Shown: positions 47,345-57,035, numbered from the stretch's first letter. The stretch: 64,000 nucleotides of DNA from Burkholderia lata (GCF_000012945.1 NC_007510.1:3630127-3694126); one strand, 5' to 3'. Notes: generated from the letters alone by a model not told the origin. A program made the numbers and translations.

Positions 47345-48958
47345 TTACACGCTGAAGCGGTTCAACGTATAGGCGCGATAGGCCGCGACGAACGCGTCGA
47401 ACGATCCGGCCTCCTTCGCTTCGAGCTCGGCCTGCTCGGCCAGCGATTTCGCGGCAAGCGCCTGCTCGGTGCGCAGCGTATCCGCCGACGGCGGATGCGC
47501 GCGGAAATGCGCGGCATGCGCTTCGCTCTGCGCCAGCGCGAACCCGAGGAACGACTGACCGCGTTCGCGCATCGTGCGCAGCACGTGCGCGGACGGCGTG
47601 CGCTCCGGATCGGCCAGTTTCTCGCGTTGCGCGGCAATCGCGCGCACGTGCTCGTCGCCGCCGCGGATTTCGTCGAGACGACGGCCGACGGTTTCGATAT
47701 CGGCCATCAGGTCGTCCGCCCACGCCTGCAGCGTGACCGGCTGGCCGTCGCGCTGCAGCGTGAGACCCGGCTTGCGCCCTTCCATCGTCACGCTGCCGAA
47801 GTTTGCGTTCGCTTCCTTGTACGCAGGGCAATCGAGCGCCGGGCTTTCGTCGAGCGCGCACGCGAGCAGGAACGCGTCGATGAAGCGCGCGGTTTGCAGC
47901 GCGATGCCGGTCGGCTCGAACGGATCGATGTCGAGACAGCGCACCTCGATGTACTGCACGCCGCGCGACGCGAGCGCATGCAGCGGCCGCTCGCCCGAGT
48001 ACGTGACGCGCTTCGGCCGGATCGTCGAGTAGAACTCGTTCTCGATCTGCAGCACGTTGGTGTTGATCTGGATCCACTCGCCGTCGCGATGCGTGCCGAT
48101 CGCCTCGTAGGCCGGATACGGCTCGCTCACGGCCGTCGACAGCGCGTCGAGATAGCCGGGCAGCGTGTTGTAGTCGACGTGCAGCGCGGCCTGGGCGGTC
48201 GTGTTCGAGTAGCCGAGATCGCTCATCCGCAGGCTCGTCGCATACGGCAAGTACAGCGTATCGGCGTCGAACGTGTCGAGCTTGTGCGGCTTGCCGCGCA
48301 GGAACTTCGTGTCGAGCGCGGGCGACGCGCCGAACAGGTACATCAGCAGCCAGCTGCGGCGGCGGAAGTTGCGGATCTGCGCGAGATAGCGCTCCGACTG
48401 GTAATCGACGAGCGTGGCCGTCGAGCCTTCTTCCGCATGCAGGCGCCGCCACACTTCCTCGTGCAGCGAGTAGTTGTAGTGGATGCCGGCAATGCACTGC
48501 ATCGTGCGGCCGTAGCGATACGCGAGGCCGCGCCGGTACACCGTCTTCAGGCGGCCGATGTTCGACGTGCCGTAGTCGGCAATCGGAATCTGGTCGTCGG
48601 CCGGCAGCAGGCCGGGCATCGAGTCGTTCCACAGCATCTCGTCGCCGAGCGACGCATACACGTAGCGATGCAGATCGTCGAGACGTTCGAGCGTGATCGC
48701 AGCATCGCCTTCCGCGGGCGTGATCAGCTCGATCAGCGCTTCGGAATAGTCGGTCGTCAACGACGGATGCGTGAGCGCCGAACCGAGCGCGCGCGGATGC
48801 GGCGTGAACGCGATCATCCCGTCGCGCGTCACGCGCAGGCTTTCCTTTTCGATGCCGCGCAGGCCGTCGGGCAGATGCTGCCGCGTCGGGCCCGAGCTCA
48901 GCGCTTCGAGGCGATTCAGCAGCAGTTCGGACTGGCGGTGAGTCATGGTGTTCGACAT
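47345..48958 (-). CDS. gshA: Glutamate-cysteine ligase
   Basis: First enzyme of glutathione synthesis, joining glutamate and cysteine with ATP (537 aa, proteobacterial type 1). The N-terminal GIEKESLRV motif and the substrate-binding segments CIAGIHYNYSL and QYIEVRCLDIDPF are visible. The start is ATG 48958; an internal ATG at 48946 is an alternative. The gene stands alone; gshB is not in the window. Confidence 0.95.
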   Translation of the reverse strand: MSNTMTHRQSELLLNRLEALSSGPTRQHLPDGLRGIEKESLRVTRDGMIAFTPHPRALGSALTHPSLTTDYSEALIELITPAEGDAAITLERLDDLHRYVYASLGDEMLWNDSMPGLLPADDQIPIADYGTSNIGRLKTVYRRGLAYRYGRTMQCIAGIHYNYSLHEEVWRRLHAEEGSTATLVDYQSERYLAQIRNFRRRSWLLMYLFGASPALDTKFLRGKPHKLDTFDADTLYLPYATSLRMSDLGYSNTTAQAALHVDYNTLPGYLDALSTAVSEPYPAYEAIGTHRDGEWIQINTNVLQIENEFYSTIRPKRVTYSGERPLHALASRGVQYIEVRCLDIDPFEPTGIALQTARFIDAFLLACALDESPALDCPAYKEANANFGSVTMEGRKPGLTLQRDGQPVTLQAWADDLMADIETVGRRLDEIRGGDEHVRAIAAQREKLADPERTPSAHVLRTMRERGQSFLGFALAQSEAHAAHFRAHPPSADTLRTEQALAAKSLAEQAELEAKEAGSFDAFVAAYRAYTLNRFSV

Positions 48959-49533
<575 letters not shown>

Positions 49534-50427
49534 TCACCCGCCGCGCGCACCGCCCGCCCGGTCGGCCACTTCATTCCACAAATGCAGCGCCGCATACGCG
49601 CGCCACGGCCGCCAGCCCTCAGTGCGGTGCTTCTGGGTCGCGAGCCGGTCGAGCGTGGGATCGCGCGCGGTAATCGACTGCATCAGCACGAGATCGGAGG
49701 CCGGCCATGCGTCCGGATCGCGCCATGCGCGCATCGCGATGTATTCGACGGTCCACGGGCCGATGCCGGGCAGATCGAGCCACGCACTGCGCAGCGTCGC
49801 GAGATCGGCGTGCTCGCGATCGACCGGCACGTCGCCGGCCGCCACCGCGCGCGCCACGCCCGTCAGTGCCGCCACCCGCTTGCCGGGCATCCCGATCTTG
49901 TCGAGGTCACAGGCGGCCAGCGCATCGGGCGTCGGAAAGCGCCACGCAGGCGCGCCGTCGTCTTCATGAACCACTCGCTCTCCGGCCCGCTCGACGAGCC
50001 GGCCGACGATCGTCGTCGCGGCCTTCACGCTCACCTGCTGGCCGACGATCGCGCGCACGGCCAGTTCGAACCCCGACCATGCGCCCGGCACGCGCAGCCC
50101 CGGCGCGGCCTCGACGAGCGGCGCGAACCACGGATCGCGCGCGAGCCCGCTGCCGATGGCGGCCGGATCGGCGCCGAGGTCGAACATCGTCGCGACACGC
50201 GCGGCGAACGCGTCATCGACATGACGCGCGACCGCGCCTTCGACCGTCGCGACCAGGCAATGCTTGCGCGGATGTTTCGCGACCGTGAGCCGGCCGGCGT
50301 CGCCGTGCAGGTCGACGATGCGTCGATACACGCCGTCCGCCACCTGCTCGACGCCCGGAATCGCGCGCCCGCTGAAGAAGCGCAGCACGCGCGCCCAGTC
50401 GTAAGGCGCATTGAAGCGCAGCTCCAT
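49534..50427 (-). CDS. alkA: DNA-3-methyladenine glycosylase II (AlkA-type)
   Basis: Base-excision repair glycosylase that removes alkylated bases (297 aa). The N-terminal AlkA beta domain is followed by the helix-hairpin-helix domain with LPGIGPWTVEYIAMRAW; the catalytic Asp falls in DAWPASDLVLM. ATG 50427 (MELRFNAPYDWARVL) fits the family start; a GTG 11 codons earlier is possible. It follows ada by 62 bases, so the adaptive-response genes form one leftward unit. Confidence 0.92.
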   Translation of the reverse strand: MELRFNAPYDWARVLRFFSGRAIPGVEQVADGVYRRIVDLHGDAGRLTVAKHPRKHCLVATVEGAVARHVDDAFAARVATMFDLGADPAAIGSGLARDPWFAPLVEAAPGLRVPGAWSGFELAVRAIVGQQVSVKAATTIVGRLVERAGERVVHEDDGAPAWRFPTPDALAACDLDKIGMPGKRVAALTGVARAVAAGDVPVDREHADLATLRSAWLDLPGIGPWTVEYIAMRAWRDPDAWPASDLVLMQSITARDPTLDRLATQKHRTEGWRPWRAYAALHLWNEVADRAGGARGG

Positions 50428-50489
50428 TTGCGCGGACGGCGGCACCTGGCCGCCGTTCACGATGGACGTAATCGTTGTTTTTGCGATGC

Positions 50490-51581
50490 TCAAACTGCAC
50501 TGCCCTCCGCAACGGATTCGGTCTGATCGTCGTTCACATGCCGCGCCTCGGACGCGAGCAGCGTCGCCTTGCGGCGCACGCCCCAACGATACCCGGAAAG
50601 CGCGCCGCCCTTCTGTACGACGCGGTGGCACGGAATCGCGAGCGCGACCGGGTTCGACGCGCACGCGGACGCGACGGCACGCACCGCGCGCGGCGAACCC
50701 AGCGCCTCGGCGATCTCCGAGTAGCTGCGCGTTTCGCCGTACGGAATATGCGTCAGCGCCTCCCATACGCGCTGCTGGAATGCAGTCGGCGCGATGTCGA
50801 GCGGCAGGTCGAATGCGTGCCGCGTGCCGTCCAGGTACGCGCGAATCTGCGAGACGAACGGCACGAGTCGTGCCTGTGATTCGACCAGCTCGGCACGTGC
50901 GAACGCATCCTTCAGCTCGCCGACGAGCGCGGCCGGTTCGTCGCCGAACGCGATCCGGCAGATGCCCTGTTCGGTCGCGGCGACGAGCACCGTGCCGAGC
51001 GAAGTCGATGCGGTCGCATAGTCGATCCTGAGACCCGCACCCTGGCGGCGGAACGCCGACGGCGCCATCCCGAGTTCGCGCGGCACCGACGCATAGAGCC
51101 GCGACGGCGAGTTGAAGCCGGCGTCGACGGCCGCCTGCGTGACCGGCTGCCCGCTTTGCAGCGCCTGCCGCAGCGCGGCGCCGCGCTGTGCGGCCTGGTA
51201 CTGCCGCGGCGACACGCCGACCACGCGCTTGAAGAGCCGCTGAAGGTGAAACGGGCTCACGTGCACGGCATCGCTCAGTTGTTGCAGCGTGAGCCGTTCG
51301 GCATGTGCGTCGAGCACCGCGCACGCGCGGTTGACGATCTCGAGCTCGCGCGGCAGCCCTTCCGGCTGGCAGCGCTTGCAGGGCCGGAAGCCGGCCGCAC
51401 GCGCGGCGGCCGTATCGACGAAGAAGGACACGTTTTCGCGACGCGGCTGCCGCGACGCGCACGTCGGGCGGCAGAACACGCCGGTCGTGCTCACGGCATA
51501 GAAGAACGCGCCGTCCGCATGCGGATCGCGCTCGGTGACGGCGCCCCAGCGGGCATCATCGGTCGGATAGGCGGTTTTCAT
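50490..51581 (-). CDS. ada: Ada: methyl-DNA repair protein and transcriptional regulator
   Basis: Bifunctional protein (363 aa). The N-terminal domain has four zinc-binding cysteines (CRPTC at about residues 37-41, CKRC near 71-74), one of which accepts methyl groups from phosphotriesters and turns the protein into an activator. An AraC-type helix-turn-helix follows (about 90-180), then the O6-methylguanine methyltransferase domain with the acceptor Cys in IPCHRVV. The methylated form is expected to activate ada-alkA. ATG 51581 was chosen over an upstream extension. Confidence 0.95.
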   Translation of the reverse strand: MKTAYPTDDARWGAVTERDPHADGAFFYAVSTTGVFCRPTCASRQPRRENVSFFVDTAAARAAGFRPCKRCQPEGLPRELEIVNRACAVLDAHAERLTLQQLSDAVHVSPFHLQRLFKRVVGVSPRQYQAAQRGAALRQALQSGQPVTQAAVDAGFNSPSRLYASVPRELGMAPSAFRRQGAGLRIDYATASTSLGTVLVAATEQGICRIAFGDEPAALVGELKDAFARAELVESQARLVPFVSQIRAYLDGTRHAFDLPLDIAPTAFQQRVWEALTHIPYGETRSYSEIAEALGSPRAVRAVASACASNPVALAIPCHRVVQKGGALSGYRWGVRRKATLLASEARHVNDDQTESVAEGSAV

Positions 51582-51596
51582 CTGAACCTCGCACTC

Positions 51597-51623
51597 TCTA
51601 GTGTAGATGGTGCCTACTCTAGA
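51597..51623. promoter_or_regulatory. Inverted repeat upstream of ada
   Basis: TCTAGTGTAG (51597-51606) and CTACTCTAGA (51614-51623) match as an inverted repeat in nine of ten positions with a 7-base centre. It lies 16-42 bases before the ada ATG and is a candidate operator. Confidence 0.5.
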
Positions 51624-51833
51624 CATCGGCACGTGCCGTCGCGCCCTGAATCTTGCTCTGTGATTCTTGCGCTGACTCGCCCAGGATAATCGGGGGCGCA
51701 TCGACTAAAAATAAATCCGACAAAACGCGCGCGCCGGCCGTTACAGCGCCGATTTCGTCATCGTCCCGTCACCATTTTGCTGCACCGCAGATGCGACAAA
51801 TCGCCGTCCTGACGTTTTTTTGCATTCGAAATA

Positions 51834-51862
51834 TTGCGTCGCACCATCGCCGTGTGTATAGT
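51834..51862 (+). promoter_or_regulatory. Sigma-70-like promoter of the candidate sRNA
   Basis: TTGCGT (51834-51839), 17 bases, TATAGT (51857-51862). The next strong terminator is about 70 bases further, with no open frame in between. Confidence 0.6.
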
Positions 51863-51868
51863 TGGAAC

Positions 51869-51935
51869 TGTCTCCTCCATGTCTCCTCCTGATATGGATT
51901 AAGCCCGTTCCGCTCTGCGTGAACGGGCTTTTTTT
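51869..51935 (+). ncRNA. Candidate small RNA with two anti-Shine-Dalgarno repeats
   Basis: A predicted transcript of about 65 bases starting seven bases after the -10 box and ending in a strong terminator (AAGCCCGTTC, 10-base loop, GAACGGGCTT, then a T run). The single-stranded 5' half has TCTCCTCC twice (51871-51878 and 51882-51889), spaced by ATG. Such stretches are complementary to ribosome-binding sites. It resembles the anti-SD sRNAs of other proteobacteria; I recall a Burkholderia-lineage toxic sRNA of this kind (Bts1) but cannot confirm identity. No protein is encoded. Confidence 0.6.
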
Positions 51936-52024
51936 CGTCCGTCGATTGTGCCGCGTTCCGGCCGGCGGCGCAGGCGCGATGCGTCTACACTCGATCCTCG
52001 TGGACTGCGAAGGAGAGCCTGCCC

Positions 52025-52438
52025 GTGAAACCAACCATCCGCGCGATCGATCACATCGTGCTGCGCGTGACCGACATGGCCGCCATGACGCGCTTTTACT
52101 GCGACGCCGTCGGTTGCCATGTGGAGAAGGAACAGCCCGATCTGGGCCTTGTACAGCTGCGTGCCGGCGACGCGCTGATCGACCTGCTGTCGGTCGGCGG
52201 CCCGATCGACCGTCCCGACAGCGGCCCGCCCGGCACGGGTCGCAATCTCGATCACCTGTGCCTGCGCGTCGAGCCGTTCGACCCCGACGCCTTGACCGCC
52301 CATTTCGCCGCGCATGGCGCACGGCCGGGCGCGCCCGCGGAGCGCTACGGCGCCGGCGGCTACGGGCCGTCGATCTACCTGTTCGACCCGGAAGGCAACA
52401 TGCTCGAATTCAAGGGGCCACCGGCCGCGATCGGCTGA
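52025..52438 (+). CDS. VOC-family (glyoxalase fold) protein
   Basis: A 137-residue vicinal-oxygen-chelate protein. Two beta-alpha-beta modules are seen: AIDHIVLRVTDMAAMTRFYC at the start and NLDHLCLRVEPFD in the middle, ending DPEGNMLEFKGP. Metal ligands (His in each module, Glu at the end) are in place. The substrate is unknown; members include glyoxalase, dioxygenases and resistance proteins. Start GTG 52025, with GGAG upstream. Confidence 0.88.
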   Translation: MKPTIRAIDHIVLRVTDMAAMTRFYCDAVGCHVEKEQPDLGLVQLRAGDALIDLLSVGGPIDRPDSGPPGTGRNLDHLCLRVEPFDPDALTAHFAAHGARPGAPAERYGAGGYGPSIYLFDPEGNMLEFKGPPAAIG

Positions 52439-52459
52439 ACGCGGCCGGCGCGCGGGCCG

Positions 52460-53014
52460 TCACGCGTCCGCGCGCGCCTTCAGCACCGTCCATTCGACCG
52501 CCACCGGATCGTGGTCGGCGCTCGAGATCCACGCGGTGCCGTCCTGCACGGTGCACTGCAGGCGCATCGTGCGCTCCGCGAGTTTCCCGAGCGCGGCCGC
52601 GACACCGTCGTTCAGCGACAGCACCTGCACGTTGCGCAGCCGCTCGACCTTGCTGCGCACGCCCTGCCACCAGATATCCGACGTCTTGCCGCCGTATGCG
52701 ATCACCGTGACCTGCCCGGCGCGGCCGGCCGCCTTCGAAATGCGCCGCTCGTCGGGCTGGCCGGCTTCGATCCAGACATCGATCGCGCCGGTCAGGTCCT
52801 TCTGCCACAGATCGGGCTCGTCGACGTCCGACAGTCCCTTGCAGAATTCGAGCCGCTCGTGCGCGAACAGCGCGAACGCGACGATGCGCACCATCATCCG
52901 GTCGTCGGTTTCCGACGGATGGCGTGCCACCGTCAGCGCGTGATCGGCGTAGTAATGCCGATCCATGTCGGCGATTTGCAGTTCGGCTTTGTAGATCGTG
53001 GATTTCAGCGCCAT
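52460..53014 (-). CDS. yaeQ: YaeQ family protein
   Basis: A YaeQ protein (184 aa), of the PD-(D/E)XK nuclease-like fold with no settled activity. The start MALKSTIYKAELQIADMDRH and the block DEPDLWQKDLTGAIDVWIEAG are typical. ATG 53014 is preferred to a longer frame upstream. It converges with the VOC gene 21 bases away. Confidence 0.9.
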   Translation of the reverse strand: MALKSTIYKAELQIADMDRHYYADHALTVARHPSETDDRMMVRIVAFALFAHERLEFCKGLSDVDEPDLWQKDLTGAIDVWIEAGQPDERRISKAAGRAGQVTVIAYGGKTSDIWWQGVRSKVERLRNVQVLSLNDGVAAALGKLAERTMRLQCTVQDGTAWISSADHDPVAVEWTVLKARADA

Positions 53015-53215
53015 GCGGATGCGGCCCGGGCGGGCATTCGGTTCGGTCGGGCCGTGATGATACCGAATGCTGGCCGTCCGGCGCGTGTCATGCGCCACCT
53101 CATGCGCCAGCCACAGCGCAACGGCCCGGCATGTGCCGGGCCGTGTTCGGTTCGCGCCGCCGGCTCATCAGGCCGGCGCGCTCGCGCGTCGTGTGACGGC
53201 GCGATGAAGGGACGG

Positions 53216-53563
53216 TTACTGTTTGACGAAGCGCGAATCGGTCCAGAGACCCTGCTGGTCGCTGTTGTCGGCGCTGACGAATTGCACGTCGCCCTGGTCG
53301 ACCGACACCACGCGGAAGCGCTGACCTTCCGGCACCGACAGGCAACGGTAGTCGTCGAAGTATTGCTGCTTCGCCTGCGACTTGCCGTCACGCTCATGAC
53401 TCAGTACGGAGTCCAGATTGTCTTTCGACAGGCAGCCCCATGCGTTCTTCGTCAACTGGATTTCCTGCTTCGGCTTGACGGCCGAATCGCCGCCGGCTTG
53501 GGCAATCGACACCGCGCAAAATGCGCCGACGAGGGCAAAAAGGATACCGGTACGCTTCATCAT
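53216..53563 (-). CDS. Small secreted protein of unknown function
   Basis: A 115-residue protein with a signal peptide (MMKRTGILFALVGAFCAVSI, cleavage near AQA-GG). The mature part has two cysteines (WGCLSKD and YRCLSVPEG) that could form a disulfide, and a short beta-rich C-terminus. I do not recognise the family. It stands alone between yaeQ and a 489-base gap. Confidence 0.75.
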   Translation of the reverse strand: MMKRTGILFALVGAFCAVSIAQAGGDSAVKPKQEIQLTKNAWGCLSKDNLDSVLSHERDGKSQAKQQYFDDYRCLSVPEGQRFRVVSVDQGDVQFVSADNSDQQGLWTDSRFVKQ

Positions 53564-54052
53564 GTTCTGTCTCCAGGCTTGCGGGCACCAGGCTTGGGTT
53601 AGCTATGCGTTTACAGGTGATCGTGAACCCGCGTTTTTCACTTTAGAAGACCGGCAAGCGATATCAAGCACATTTGTTGTGCGACTGCAATAGCGGCGGA
53701 TTGTCGCACCCCGTGCGCAGCCCGTTTTTCGCACCATGCGCAGGCGGGACGACGTGCGCTGCATGGAGAACGGGCCCGCGCCGCCGGGCGGAAAGCGTTG
53801 CGCGGCAACACTTTCAGCAAAGTTACAATGCGGCGATTGAACGGTTTGGATAATCCATTTCGCTATCCGGATCATTTTGATGCGCTGCACATAAAGTCAT
53901 CCGAAACGATTCGACTTTACCGCAACGCGGAATCGCATTTACCTGATACAAGAAAAATGCCAGGTATAAGCGAATCCGTATTTATCCGTAGTTCTCCGCA
54001 TGGTTTCGGCGCCCGCGGAAGCCCCCGCCGCAAGCGCCTTTCGCCAGCGTGT
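53564..54052. other. Intergenic region with long imperfect stem-loop
   Basis: A 489-base gap without a supported gene, AT-richer than its flanks. At 53928-53978 two 18-base arms pair with three mismatches around a 15-base loop (outer parts CGGAATCGC and GCGAATCCG). It lies about 75 bases after the speG stop, so it may end that transcript or be an independent structure. Confidence 0.5.
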
Positions 54053-54610
54053 TTACCCTGCCTTATTCGGGGTGGATTGCTGGTGCTCGAAATAATCGCG
54101 TTGAAAAATGCACATGCGATAAGCATTGTGATACGCGCCGTTTCCGAAAAATTCTTCCTTCAATTCGGCCTCGTGCTGGAATCCGCATTTCTCGTACACG
54201 TGAATCGCCGCCGCATTGGACGTATCGACAATCAGGTACAGCTTGCGCATGTTCAGCACCTTGAACGCGTACTCGATCGCAAGGCGCGTCGCCTGCCCCG
54301 CATAGCCGCGCCCCTGGCATTGCGGCGCGATGATGATCTGGAACTCGCCGCGGCGATGGATGTAGTCGAGTTCGATCAGCTCGACGAGGCCGACCAGCTC
54401 GCCTTGCGCGTCGACCGTGACGAAGCGGCGCTCGCGCTGGTCGTGCACGTGACGGTCGTACAGTTGTGACAGTTCCGAGAAGGTTTCGTACGGCTCCTCG
54501 AACCAGTAGCGCATGATTTTTGCGTCGTTGTTCAGCTCGTGGACGAAGCGCAGGTCCTGACGCTCCAGCGGCCGTAGCGCGAGCGTGTTGGTATCGTTCT
54601 GGAGTTGCAT
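54053..54610 (-). CDS. speG: Spermidine N(1)-acetyltransferase SpeG
   Basis: GNAT acetyltransferase (185 aa) that acetylates spermidine and other polyamines. It matches E. coli SpeG over its length: [58 protein letters not shown] (acetyl-CoA site QGRGYA) and [22 protein letters not shown] 54610 has AGGA seven bases upstream; ATG 54616 is too close to it. The gene stands alone. Confidence 0.95.
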   Translation of the reverse strand: MQLQNDTNTLALRPLERQDLRFVHELNNDAKIMRYWFEEPYETFSELSQLYDRHVHDQRERRFVTVDAQGELVGLVELIELDYIHRRGEFQIIIAPQCQGRGYAGQATRLAIEYAFKVLNMRKLYLIVDTSNAAAIHVYEKCGFQHEAELKEEFFGNGAYHNAYRMCIFQRDYFEHQQSTPNKAG

Positions 54611-54748
54611 GTTCATGTCCTTTTTGATGCCGGCGCACGTGCGGCAAGGCCGCATCCGGGCCTGTTTCGCACTGTAAGAAATTGAACGCGGGCGAAGTTC
54701 AGAGCCTAGAATGGGAGCAAGGGTTCCTGCCACCGCAAGGAGGCTATC

Positions 54749-54919
54749 GTGTTCGAGCAAGTCATACTCGGAATATTCCTCGTGCTGCCGCTCGTCATCG
54801 TAGCGGCGCTGTTTTCCGACGAACTTTGGCAGGAACATCGGCGCCAGCATCCGCGCGACGAAAACGCACCGCACATCGACTGGAAGCATCCGTGGCGCCG
54901 CGTGCGACGCGAGCATTGA
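54749..54919 (+). CDS. Small single-helix membrane protein (56 aa)
   Basis: A short gene starting with GTG 54749 and an AAGGAGG site five bases upstream, an almost ideal ribosome-binding site. The product starts [22 protein letters not shown], one membrane helix, followed by a charged tail rich in His, Arg and Trp ([21 protein letters not shown]). Family unknown. It is divergent from speG. Confidence 0.65.
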   Translation: MFEQVILGIFLVLPLVIVAALFSDELWQEHRRQHPRDENAPHIDWKHPWRRVRREH

Positions 54920-55045
54920 GTCGATCGCCGCTCGTCCGCGGCGCGTGCCGGCCCGGCCGCCCTGGCGCGTGAACGCACAACGCGCACCGTTACGCACCCG
55001 AATACGCACCAGCCGCCCAACCCGCTCACTCCGCGAGACGCCGCC

Positions 55046-55294
55046 GTGAACGACCAGCCCGCCCAGCCTCCGCACGACATTCCCAACGAAACCATCGACC
55101 TGCAGATCGCCGACGTGCTGGCGGCCGTCCGCTACCCGGCCAACAAGGATGCGATCGTCGATGCCGCGCGCGACGCCGGCGCCAGCAACGACGTGCTGTC
55201 GATGCTCGACGGCCTGCCCGAACAGGACTACGCGGACGTCAACGCCGTCACGCAGTGGGTCGCCGGCAACTTCGGTCCGGGCCTCGGGGTTTGA
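55046..55294 (+). CDS. DUF2795 protein
   Basis: A small 82-residue DUF2795 protein. The core [20 protein letters not shown] and the helix [20 protein letters not shown] fit the family, which is common in beta- and actinobacteria without known function. No signal peptide. GTG 55046 starts the gene. Located 126 bases after the small membrane protein gene. Confidence 0.8.
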   Translation: MNDQPAQPPHDIPNETIDLQIADVLAAVRYPANKDAIVDAARDAGASNDVLSMLDGLPEQDYADVNAVTQWVAGNFGPGLGV

Positions 55295-55403
55295 GCACGC
55301 ACCCATAACGCGATAGGATCAGGCCGCACCGGTCGCGCAGCGGCCGGTTGCCTGTCGCCCGGCGCAAGACCGGGCGTTTCCGCCTACGTGCCCGGGGAAC
55401 ACC

Positions 55404-56762
55404 ATGGAAGGCATCCTGATCCAGCACACGACACGCCGTCAGCTCTGGTTCGGCGCACTGACGGCGCTCGTCATCGTGCTCGCGCTCGGGATCGCCGCGC
55501 CGCACGCGAACGTTGCGCTGCCGGCCGTCGAGCCGTTCATGCCGATGTGTGCGCTCACCGTGTTCACCACCGCGAGCATCGCGGCGTTCTTTCTTGGCGC
55601 GCAGTTCACCGTGACGCGCCAGCCGGTGCTCGGCGCGCTCGGCGGCGCCTACGCGTTCACCGCACTCGCCGTCGCATTGCAACTGCTCACCTTTCCCGGC
55701 GTGTTCGCGCCACACGGGCTGTTCGGCGCGCAACCGCAAAGCGCCGCGTGGATGTGGATCTTCTGGCATGCCGGCTTCCCGAGTTTCGTGATGGTCGCGC
55801 TGCTCGCGCGCGAGCGGCTGGCGCGCGCACCGATCGGCGCGCGGCAGACACGCTGGTGGACGCTCGCGCTGATCGGCGGGCCGGCTGTCGTCGCCGGGCT
55901 GCTTTGCCTGTTCGTGCTGAACGTGTCGCTGCCGCCCGCGTTTCATCCGCCGGGCGACGCGGCCGTGCTGCCCGTCAACGCCGTCGCGCTGGTCGTGTGG
56001 CTGCTCAACGCGCTGGCGCTCGTGGCGGTACTGGCCACCGGCCGGCTGCGCACGACGCTCGACCTGTGGCTCGCGATCGCGGTGCTCGCGTGCCTGACCG
56101 ACACGACGCTGAACCTGATGAGCACCGATCGCTTCACGGTCGGCTGGTATCTCGCACGCGTGTTCAGCATGTTCACGCCAGGCGTGCTCGTGTGCGTGCT
56201 CGCGTGGGAAGTGACGATGCTGTACCAGCGGCTGCTCGAGGCGCACGCGACGCTGATCCGTTCGTCCGCACGCGACGGCCTGACGGGCGCGTTCAACCGC
56301 ATGCACTTCAACGATCATTTCCACACGCTGTTCCTGCAGGCGCGACGGCAAGGCGAACCGCTGTCGTTGCTGATGGTCGATGTCGACCGCTTCAAGGCAT
56401 ACAACGATGCGTTCGGTCACGTGAAGGGCGACGCATGCCTGATCGCGGTCGCGAATGCGCTGGCCGGCGCGGTGCGGCGGCCGGCGGACATCGTCGCGCG
56501 CTACGGCGGCGAGGAGTTCGCGATCGTGCTGCCGAACACGGGCGCGCGCGGCGCGCGGGTCGTCGCCGAGGAAGCGCGCGAAGCGGTGCTGCGGCTCGAT
56601 CTCGCGATGCCGACGGCACCCGCCGGACGCGTGAGCGTGAGCGTCGGCTGCGCGACCGTGTCGCCCGACGATCTGTCGACACCCGATGCGTTGATCGAAG
56701 CCGCCGATGCCGCGCTGTATCGTGCGAAGGATACGGGGCGAAACAGGGTCGTCACCGCCTGA
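55404..56762 (+). CDS. Membrane-bound diguanylate cyclase
   Basis: Diguanylate cyclase (452 aa) that makes cyclic di-GMP. About seven membrane helices span residues 15-265 (a 7TM-like sensor region). The C-terminal GGDEF domain has the active motif in RYGGEEFAIVLPN, so it should be active; the upstream RxxD inhibitory site appears absent. No EAL domain. It stands alone; the signal sensed is unknown. Confidence 0.92.
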   Translation: MEGILIQHTTRRQLWFGALTALVIVLALGIAAPHANVALPAVEPFMPMCALTVFTTASIAAFFLGAQFTVTRQPVLGALGGAYAFTALAVALQLLTFPGVFAPHGLFGAQPQSAAWMWIFWHAGFPSFVMVALLARERLARAPIGARQTRWWTLALIGGPAVVAGLLCLFVLNVSLPPAFHPPGDAAVLPVNAVALVVWLLNALALVAVLATGRLRTTLDLWLAIAVLACLTDTTLNLMSTDRFTVGWYLARVFSMFTPGVLVCVLAWEVTMLYQRLLEAHATLIRSSARDGLTGAFNRMHFNDHFHTLFLQARRQGEPLSLLMVDVDRFKAYNDAFGHVKGDACLIAVANALAGAVRRPADIVARYGGEEFAIVLPNTGARGARVVAEEAREAVLRLDLAMPTAPAGRVSVSVGCATVSPDDLSTPDALIEAADAALYRAKDTGRNRVVTA

Positions 56763-56912
56763 AAACGTCTGCTGTTTGGCTATTTGTTACGGTCATTGTG
56801 ACCGGAATAATCCGCCGTTACGGATTGCGGAACAGGGAAACGATCGCTTACAGCCGGTGTTGCGGGCGCTCGCTATGCTGGGTTTCATATTGAACCCAAG
56901 CAGGTGAACGCG

Positions 56913-57035
56913 ATGAAGAAGACCCTTTTGCTGATTGCCGGCGTCGCCGTGCTGTTGAGCGGCTGTATCGTGGTGCCTGATGGTGGCGGGTACTACGGTG
57001 GTGGCGGGTATTACCATCACCGTCATTGGGATTGA
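56913..57035 (+). CDS. Small lipoprotein (40 aa)
   Basis: A short gene, ATG 56913 to TGA 57033-57035. The product begins MKKTLLLIAGVAVLLSGCIV, a complete lipoprotein signal with lipobox LSGC and modified Cys at 18. The mature part of about 23 residues is Gly-, Tyr- and His-rich and ends HHRHWD. Function unknown; it would be anchored in the envelope. Confidence 0.75.
   Translation: MKKTLLLIAGVAVLLSGCIVVPDGGGYYGGGGYYHHRHWD

Larger units (their letters stand above)
51582..52024. other. Intergenic region ada / VOC gene
   Basis: A 443-base gap between divergent genes. It holds the ada promoter region at the left and a candidate small RNA gene with promoter and terminator near 51834-51935. AT-rich compared with its neighbours. 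Confidence 0.6.
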
